From Pleurotus djamor (lineage: Eukaryota; Basidiomycota; Agaricomycetes; Agaricales; Pleurotaceae), in the NCBI GenBank assembly GCA_029747585.1, contig JAPEVF010001192.1, positions 1 to 12,709 on the forward strand: 12,709 nucleotides of DNA, written 5' to 3'. The notes beneath the pieces are model-generated. The model worked only from the letters and a program-made list of their open reading frames with translations. It ran no database searches and was not told where the DNA came from. Below are positions 6,900-12,709 of the stretch, one piece after another. The position numbers and the translations under genes were made by a program. How positions within the stretch are numbered: position 1 is the stretch's first letter; every line of letters starts with the position of its first letter.

Positions 6900-9158
6900 C
6901 GTTACGGGACAAGGTCCTTGACGCCACCGGCCTGCCCAACCCTATGCACATACAACAACACAACAACAGTTAGGCCTGAGCAATCGCAAGTTCCTGTTTC
7001 CTTTAGCCCCGTCCGTGATAGATTCGAATTCAATTGCATCTTGCGGTGCGGGTTACGGAGGTTTTAGAGGTCTTGATGGGAAAAAAATCATCAATCAGAC
7101 GCGTGTTGCGTGTGGTTGGGTTTCTTGCTTTGTCTTCCTTGGACGTCCTTGTACACGTCTCGTGGGTGGATATGTCCCGACGGAGGCAAGCTCATGCTCA
7201 GGCAACTCTCTGCGTTGAAGCTTGAAGGAGGAAGTTTAAGCGGGGGTAAAGGTTGAGTGGGCTTATGTCCACGGATCCGGAGGAGTTTGTGGGTGGTGGG
7301 AAGGGTTGGGTGAGATGGGTTTACGGAGCATATGCGATGATCCGTCGAAGTGGACGCTGCGACTGATAAGAGAATGATTCAAGAGCGAGTAGTAGTAGTG
7401 AGCGTTGTTTTGGAACGCGGCGCCCGCCCGCCGCTGTGAATTCTGATTCGCATCAATCATTCTGGTTGACCCCCCGTCTGCGCTAGTTGGTCGGTTTCAT
7501 CATTTCATGTGCTGTTGTTGGGCGTCGCCGCTGGACGTATGCATCGTAAAGGTGAACCTGGGACCCGGGAGGTAAATGGATTAATTAGCAAGGACGTTTT
7601 AGTTCGGCTAAGCAAATCACATTTGGCTTACCCTTGGTATGGACTGCGTCCATGCATCATGCCCGGTGTCAACCTCGCGATCGACGCCTAATATATCAAC
7701 ATTGGCCATGGCATGGCGGATTTACCTTGGTCCTGACTAAGACCATGGTCCACCTCATGAAGCATGGAACGTCAAACGCAAGCGCGCATCCCCGCCCTCG
7801 CGCCGACCAAACTTGTTCGTCGAAGATACTCCAAAATCCGGCCGGGCGGATTATCTCTAAGCCCACCTCCCTTGTCTTCGACAAAGCACGAAGAAGCACG
7901 ACATGAGCTTTTCATCATACTAACAACCCTACACATGGTAGCCTCGCGTCTATTGAGCTTTGGCAAGGTACGCTCGGAATTGCAGCGGCCGATATGAACG
8001 AGGTTGCGGTTGCTTCGGGGCTCGGATCAAGACTTCAATGAGGTTTCGAGCACGACATCGACGCGATGTGCCTCTACCTTCGCTGGCCTTGGAATCGTAT
8101 GCGTCGCGCCGCGATCATGATCAAGGGCATCTTAGGCCCCTAGGTCCACTTCTTTCTCTTTCCGATCGACCCGAAAAGGAAGTTCCCTAGTCCTAGTCTA
8201 GCATGGGACGTGAATCGATGGGAGGGCCCTGAAGCAACGTTCCGGAAACATTGTGGAAAGCACTGGCAATTGGGTAACGTAGGAGATCTATGAACCCTGG
8301 TTGAAATGAAATCTCTGCAATGTAGCAGGACAGCATGTCAGTCGTATTTTGACAGTAGAATGGGAGCGAACGCACGTTCGAGGTAACATCGGACGCTGTT
8401 GAATGGTGACATGAGGGACCACAAAAACATAGGTCAGTTCCAACTCAGAAAGTAACTCAGAAGCGCCGTCGGCCTCATCAGCTAGGCGCCCACCAAGCTT
8501 CTTCCAATGAACCATCCACAACTACTTCCTCCGCTCGTACCTATCCCGTTACCGCGACCGGGATGATTCCCTACGATGCGCCGGCAAACCTGGGACAGGA
8601 AATTGCACTTCCCCACACTCCATGAATAGGAAAAGAATGTCCTGCTAATAATAGCTATCTATTTATTATGCATTGTGCATCATGTGGACCCGTATGTTGC
8701 GCCAATCAGAAGTGACGATATCAATACCACTTTATTTCCATCATGAGGGCACGCGGTGCACAACTACTGGCCCTCCTTGCGTGCTCTCATTCTGTATCTC
8801 AGTCTGGAGTCTTGCTTCCACCTCTGTCAACCCACTTGCGTTGTGCCATCACATACGCCCGACTCTTTGCTCAAAGGTGATGGACGGACACCTGGGGCCC
8901 CACCCGATGCTGTAAAGCTTTGCCGGCTTGATCGTCCATATTTTCTCCATTTAGCAAACTACGACTCTGATTCTCTTCTTCATTGCTTCTTCATCAAGTT
9001 CTTCGTGGTCTCAATCTTGACATATGCTCTCCGACATTGTGCTATTCGGCTTCACGGACGCGTTTCTCAACTTGCTGCTTGGGACATCCTTCAAAGAGGA
9101 TACCTACCGTTCATACCCAGAGAGAAAGACAACAGTTCACGCATGGTGGTTGTGCTGG

Positions 9159-9175
9159 GATAATCTGTTATTATC
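9159..9175. promoter_or_regulatory. Inverted pair of GATA sites upstream of the transporter
   Basis: GATAAT at 9159-9164 and ATTATC at 9170-9175 form a perfect inverted repeat around 5 nt, about 310 bp upstream of the transporter start codon. Fungal nitrogen GATA factors of the AreA/Nit2 family bind (H)GATA(R), often as closely spaced pairs. Placement before a Dal5-type permease fits such control, but binding is inferred. Confidence 0.45.
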
Positions 9176-9214
9176 TCCAAGCGGAGCTTTTCTCAACATA
9201 CGACCACCCTCATG

Positions 9215-9254
9215 TATATTTACCTCTGATATGGGGATGCGACCACCTCACGTG
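9215..9254 (+). promoter_or_regulatory. TATA-like element and CACGTG box
   Basis: TATATTTA at 9215-9222 lies about 260 bp before the transporter ATG and is a possible TATA box. CACGTG at 9249-9254 is a perfect E-box, a site for bHLH factors such as Cbf1/Pho4 types. Both are short enough to occur by chance. Confidence 0.3.
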
Positions 9255-9482
9255 TCTTGACGGCGAACTACGTAGCACGAATGTCACTGGATGGGGCACC
9301 ATCCTTCTCCTACACCAACGGCATCGTGCCATACGTGCCGTTAAGCCGATACAAAAGATGACTGATACAAAGGGCGGTCCAAGGTGCTATCAGCGGGTTC
9401 GATTGGAGCTTTATCCTCTCTTCCTCCACCACAGTGTACCCCAGAAGCAGTAGCCTTACCTCTGCTATTCGCTCGCAACGAT

Positions 9483-12113
9483 ATGGAGTTGAAAAAGTCA
9501 CCTGCATCCTCGACTTTGGATCAAGAAGCTTCTATCGGTCCTGACGGAGCGTCTCTCTACAATGCTCATGTTGATACCAGTGATGTTGATGAGCGCAAGT
9601 TGTTACGGAAAATCGATCTCAGGCTCATCCCTTGGTTATCATTGCTTTATCTGCTCAGCTTCCTCGGTCAGTACATCGCCGTCTCCATGAGGTTGTAACT
9701 TAAGCTTTGAGCTTCCTACAGATAGAACTTCAATTGGGAAGTAAGTGGAAGTTTCCTGCATTGTTCCGACTAAAACAACTGATCCTCCTGTTTTTCCAGT
9801 GCGAAGGTCTGCTAGATCGATCTTATTCGTCGTGTGATGATAATTCTAACTCACTCTTAGCTGTACCACCTCGAAGATGATCTTCATATCAACGACGACC
9901 AATATCTTCTGACACTCACGATATTCTTTTTCTCTTACGCTATCTTCGAGGTATGTCCGCTCTTTCCCCTTCAATCCTTCTCGGCTGAAAGCACCTCTCA
10001 GGTTCCGTCCAATGTTTTCTTGAAACGGTTGCGCCCTTCCATCTGGCTATCAGGTCTGATGCTACTATGGGGCGTCATGATGGTTAGAATTTCTTTCCTT
10101 ACAGACGAAATAGATAGCTAAATTATTTTGGCGCAGACTCTCCAAGGCATAGTTACGAATTACGGAGGCTTACTTGGTGCGCAGCTCTGTAACCTCGTTA
10201 CCACAGCCCGAACCCCGAAGCTGACTATCTCATCGGTAGGTATGAGATGGTTACTGGGAATGTTCGAGGCCGGTCTGTTCCCTGGAGTGAATTACTACCT
10301 CTCGTGGTAAGTTCTGATTGAACGCACCGTGACCTCATCTCAAGAACACTATTTTAGCTGGTACAAACGATCAGAGTTCGGACTGCGTAGGTTTACATTA
10401 TAATTTTGCTCGTTCCTGTCACCTTTTCTCATCGCGTCGTCCCCGGACCTCAGGTGCTGCTATCTTCTTCTCAGCTGCGACCGTATCAGGAGCGTTCGGA
10501 GGTCTTCTAGCGGTATGGATACTCCTTCTCTTTCTCATCTCATATGTAATCCTTCGCATAGGCGGCGATAAATAACATGGATGGTGTCGGCGGAAAACCT
10601 GGCTGGTCCTGGATATTTATACTCGAAGGTTTGATCACCGTCGTCGCAGGCGTCATGTCTTTCTGGATAATTCAGGACTTCCCCGACAACGCCAAGTTCC
10701 TAACAGAAGCCGAACGCACGGTTGTCATTCGCAGGTTGCAGAGTGACGACCAGTTTAGTGCGGCGGGAGAGAACCTCAGAATGGAGTATATTTGGAAGAG
10801 TCTCCTTGATTGGAAGACTTGGGTTAGCAGTAAGCGTTTAGGATTTTTACGGGTTCCTCGAATGTAACACCCCTCCGCCGTTGCAGTGATGGTTTATGCT
10901 GGATGTGATATGCCCCTCTATGCATTCTCACTGTTCCTACCTAGTATCATCAACCAGGTTCGTACAGTGGTTCCTTGGGTCCCGCCTTCTCACTCACCGC
11001 TTGCTTTTCACATCAGCTTGGTAGAGATCATCCACTTGAATGTCAAGGGATCCATCTGATAGACTTACTGTCAGGATACCAAGCAACACCTGCTAATTTG
11101 TTGACCGTTCCGGTCTACGTTTTCGCGTGTATCATCACATGTTGCGTTGGGTTTGTCGCAGATAGGTGGGGACATCGTGGCCTGCTCAATATGTACGTGA
11201 TACGGGTTCCGCCTGATTGATGTCTTCGCTAATAACATTCATGCAGTGGCTTCCTCTGCTTAGGTATGGAACTTGTTTCGTTGCTGCGGCAAGGAGCTGA
11301 TCATGCATGATTGTTCATCTAAATGAACGTACACAAATTGCTGATTAGGTGGAGCTGGGTATATCATCCTCATCGCATCTCGGAACGCTGCCTTGTCTTA
11401 CTTTGCCGTTTACTTGGCTACATGGTGAGGTCCCTTCACGTTCATGATGAAAAATCTATTGACTGACTGACTGTTAGCGGAATATATCCTGTCATCCGTA
11501 AGTGTTGTTTTGATTGCTTTCCATTTGTGGAGGTGAACTCTTATCATCGTATATTTCTGCTAGCAAATACAATGTAGGTTTCGCTTCGAACATCTCGTTG
11601 ATTCAATCACAGTTTAACTCGACCTTCTCAGAGCTTGGGTATCGAATAACGTAGAAGGATCATACAAGCGAAGCGTATCTCTCGCCATGACGATAAGTTT
11701 GTGAGTGTATTTTTGACCTCTTCTGATCCTTGTCTTCCTGATCCCCCTTCAAGTGGGAACATCAACGGCGCAGTCAGCTCCAACGTAGTACGTTGCTCGG
11801 TCCTTCCTCGACACCGCAGTATGTTGACACGCTCACCCTATTCTCGCAGTACCGCAGCGAAGACAGACCCTGGTATCCCCTTGGTCATGGCCTAGTACTG
11901 ATGTACATTGCTCTTGGCATTGTATTCTCGATTATATACAGGTTCTTCCTCGCGCGGGAAAACCAACGCCGAGATCGCGGTGAACGCGATGAGATTATTG
12001 AAGGTGTCAAGACGGAAGTTTCACAGGATGAGAAGAATGGGAGATATGTATCTGTGGTCGAGGCAAAGAGGGCTAAAGGAGATGAATGGAGTGGTTACAG
12101 GTACACTCTGTAA
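9483..12113 (+). CDS. MFS transporter, anion:cation symporter family (Dal5/Tna1-like), 20 exons, 508 aa
   Basis: Exons: 9483-9666, 9722-9740, 9800-9806, 9861-9950, 10002-10082, 10137-10176, 10240-10306, 10358-10386, 10454-10512, 10562-10829, 10887-10957, 11017-11020, 11075-11192, 11247-11263, 11349-11424, 11478-11497, 11564-11573, 11632-11700, 11754-11787, 11850-12113. All 19 introns are GT-AG, 49-85 nt, and the exons sum to 509 codons including TAA, normal for the family. The ATG at 9483 is the first in its frame. A cytosolic tail precedes TM1 (about 48-62), followed by DRTSIGNAKL (62-71), the hallmark of this family, and FEAGLFPGVNYYLSCWYKR between TM4 and TM5. The signature-like DRWGHR (336-341) follows TM8, and TM12 is about 433-455. 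Twelve helices imply a plasma-membrane proton symporter for organic anions (allantoate, nicotinate or similar). The substrate cannot be read from the sequence. No stop or frameshift remains after splicing. Confidence 0.93.
9800..9806 (+). other. 7-nt microexon (exon 3) of the transporter
   Basis: TGCGAAG is flanked by CCAG on the left and GTCTGC on the right. It supplies the end of N68 plus A69 and K70 in the conserved IGNAKL motif. The introns on either side are 59 and 54 nt. Without it the family motif and the frame are lost. Confidence 0.85.
11017..11020 (+). other. 4-nt microexon (exon 12) of the transporter
   Basis: CTTG lies between a CATCAG acceptor and a GTAGAG donor. It encodes L306 and the first base of G307, linking SIINQ to YQATPANLL. 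The flanking introns (59 and 54 nt) are of normal size for this gene. Skipping it would join CAG to GATACC and reach a stop after nine codons. Confidence 0.8.
11564..11573 (+). other. 10-nt microexon (exon 17) of the transporter
   Basis: CAAATACAAT, between CTAG and GTAGGT, completes P384 and supplies N385, T386 and two bases of I387 in the TM10 stretch PVIPNTIAWVS. Flanking introns are 66 and 58 nt. Exons 14 (17 nt), 2 (19 nt) and 16 (20 nt) are also very small. Confidence 0.82.
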
Positions 12114-12389
12114 TTGTATTCGTAGTTACACAACGACCATATGATGTCTTATTATATTGACGTTCTCCAACTATCCGACTCCAAATACTCCCGTTTAAAT
12201 TACTCTACTAGTCAACATACATAAAAGCCCACAGCTGTGAAATACAACTCAGATAAATTGTTCTATATGGATACATCAGGATAACACCCAAAAATTGCGA
12301 GCCGTGTAGCGCACTTGTAGGTTGACTACGCGAGACGACCGACAGTGCAGGTCAAGAAACTACCAAAAGTGAATAATGATAATAAATGG
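12114..12389. other. Convergent intergenic spacer with both 3' UTRs
   Basis: A/T-rich spacer between the stop codons of the transporter (+) and the PPxY protein (-). It should contain the 3' untranslated regions and polyadenylation sites of both. AATAAA at 12381-12386 on the plus strand is too close to the next gene's stop to assign with confidence. Confidence 0.5.
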
Positions 12390-12709
12390 TTATCGTGGCC
12401 CGCCACCTGGCGTCGGTGGGTCGTCGTATGAGGGTGGTGGTTGTTCAGGTTGTAAGGTGGAAATCATTAGTTGTTGCTGCTCTCGTAGATCATGAAGTTC
12501 ACGCCTGAGCGCCAATAGCTCGTCTCCCGCGCCGCGTCGAGGTGAGTGCCGGTCATCTGAGTGATGGCGGCTGGCACGGGGACGTCTCGGTAACGGGAGC
12601 TCGTCGGCGTCTGGTCCAAGTGGAGACGGAGTGGACACACCGTGTAGTCGCCCAGAGGAACCAGATGCTCCCGGTCGCCCTCGAGGCGAGTTGGTTCGAT
12701 GACTATGAC
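12390..12709 (-). CDS. Low-complexity protein with C-terminal PPxY motif (3' part only)
   Basis: The minus-strand frame is open from the window edge to a TAA at 12392-12390, giving the last 105 codons of a larger gene. I do not recognise the family. Visible parts are a Ser/Arg/Pro-rich, probably disordered stretch (PRRPRASRHHSDDRHSPRR), a charged heptad-like helix at about residues 62-85 of the fragment (GDELLALRRELHDLREQQQ) that may form a short coiled coil, and a proline-rich tail with PPSY at 91-94. PPxY is the ligand for WW domains such as those of Rsp5/NEDD4 ubiquitin ligases. Third codon positions are G/C-rich, supporting real coding. The gene is convergent with the transporter, with 276 bp between their stop codons. 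An intron upstream in the fragment cannot be excluded. Confidence 0.6.
   Translation of the reverse strand, partial: HSHRTNSPRGRPGASGSSGRLHGVSTPSPLGPDADELPLPRRPRASRHHSDDRHSPRRGAGDELLALRRELHDLREQQQLMISTLQPEQPPPSYDDPPTPGGGPR

Larger units (their letters stand above)
4504..9150. other. Long gene-free stretch
   Basis: I find no gene I can support in this 4.6 kb. Open frames are short, overlap on both strands and lack known motifs. Small purine-rich tandem repeats occur at 4964-5013, 5182-5214, 5371-5431 and 6882-6899. A short A/T palindrome, AAAAAC-AG-GTTTTT, lies near 4587-4600, and ATGCA-TTG-TGCAT near 8668-8680. The minus-strand frame at 6444-6142 is the least random-looking and is listed separately. 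Confidence 0.5.

Noticed and set aside
8756..9453. Overlapping plus-strand frames of 135 and 156 codons upstream of the transporter
   Set aside because: They overlap in different frames, show no family motif and are not in frame with or spliced to the transporter. They most likely cover its promoter and 5' UTR.
9384..9482. 33-codon N-terminal extension of the transporter
   Set aside because: The extension would have to begin at a GTG codon. The first ATG in the frame is at 9483.
12381..12386. AATAAA polyadenylation signal of the transporter
   Set aside because: It lies about 270 nt past the stop and abuts the next gene's stop codon; an A/T-rich spacer makes chance matches likely.

Overview
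The window looks like genomic DNA of a basidiomycete fungus, most likely an Agaricomycete. The grounds are very short GT-AG introns (49-85 nt) with CTAAC/CTRAY-like branch sites, a transporter gene cut into 20 exons including microexons, and protein families typical of that group. No prokaryotic operon structure, tRNA, rRNA or CRISPR array was found.

Left edge (1-1440): two genes, both broken by single unresolved bases. Positions 1-199 (+) hold two exon pieces of a DEAD-box ribosome-biogenesis helicase of the Dbp6/DDX51 type. Positions 201-1300 (-) hold three exons of a Reg1-like protein with an AreA-GATA-like (DUF1752) domain and a PP1-docking-like motif. Both coding sequences stop at the same N (200), from opposite sides, so this N is best read as a sequence gap or a false join. 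A second N (854) sits inside the Reg1-like gene, and leaving it out restores the reading frame.

Middle (about 1.44-9.15 kb): nearly 8 kb without a convincing gene. It contains a candidate 2.05-kb element bounded by imperfect inverted repeats (2459-4503), a cluster of short hairpins and a recurring ACTCTC-type motif (3120-3515), and several small purine-rich tandem repeats (4964-5013, 5182-5214, 5371-5431). The open frames here are short and resemble no family I know.

Right (9.15-12.7 kb): a complete 12-helix major facilitator gene (9483-12113, +) of the Dal5/Tna1 anion:cation symporter type. It reads cleanly as 508 residues once 19 introns are removed. Six exons are 20 nt or shorter, the smallest 4, 7 and 10 nt. 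Its upstream region carries an inverted pair of GATA sites, which fits nitrogen control of a nutrient permease. Convergent to it, the 3' end of an unrecognised low-complexity gene with a C-terminal PPxY motif enters from the right edge (12390-12709, -).

The genes do not form a functional cluster. I see no new multi-gene system. The points most worth checking are the microexon architecture, the candidate inverted-repeat element, and the two N positions that break otherwise good genes.
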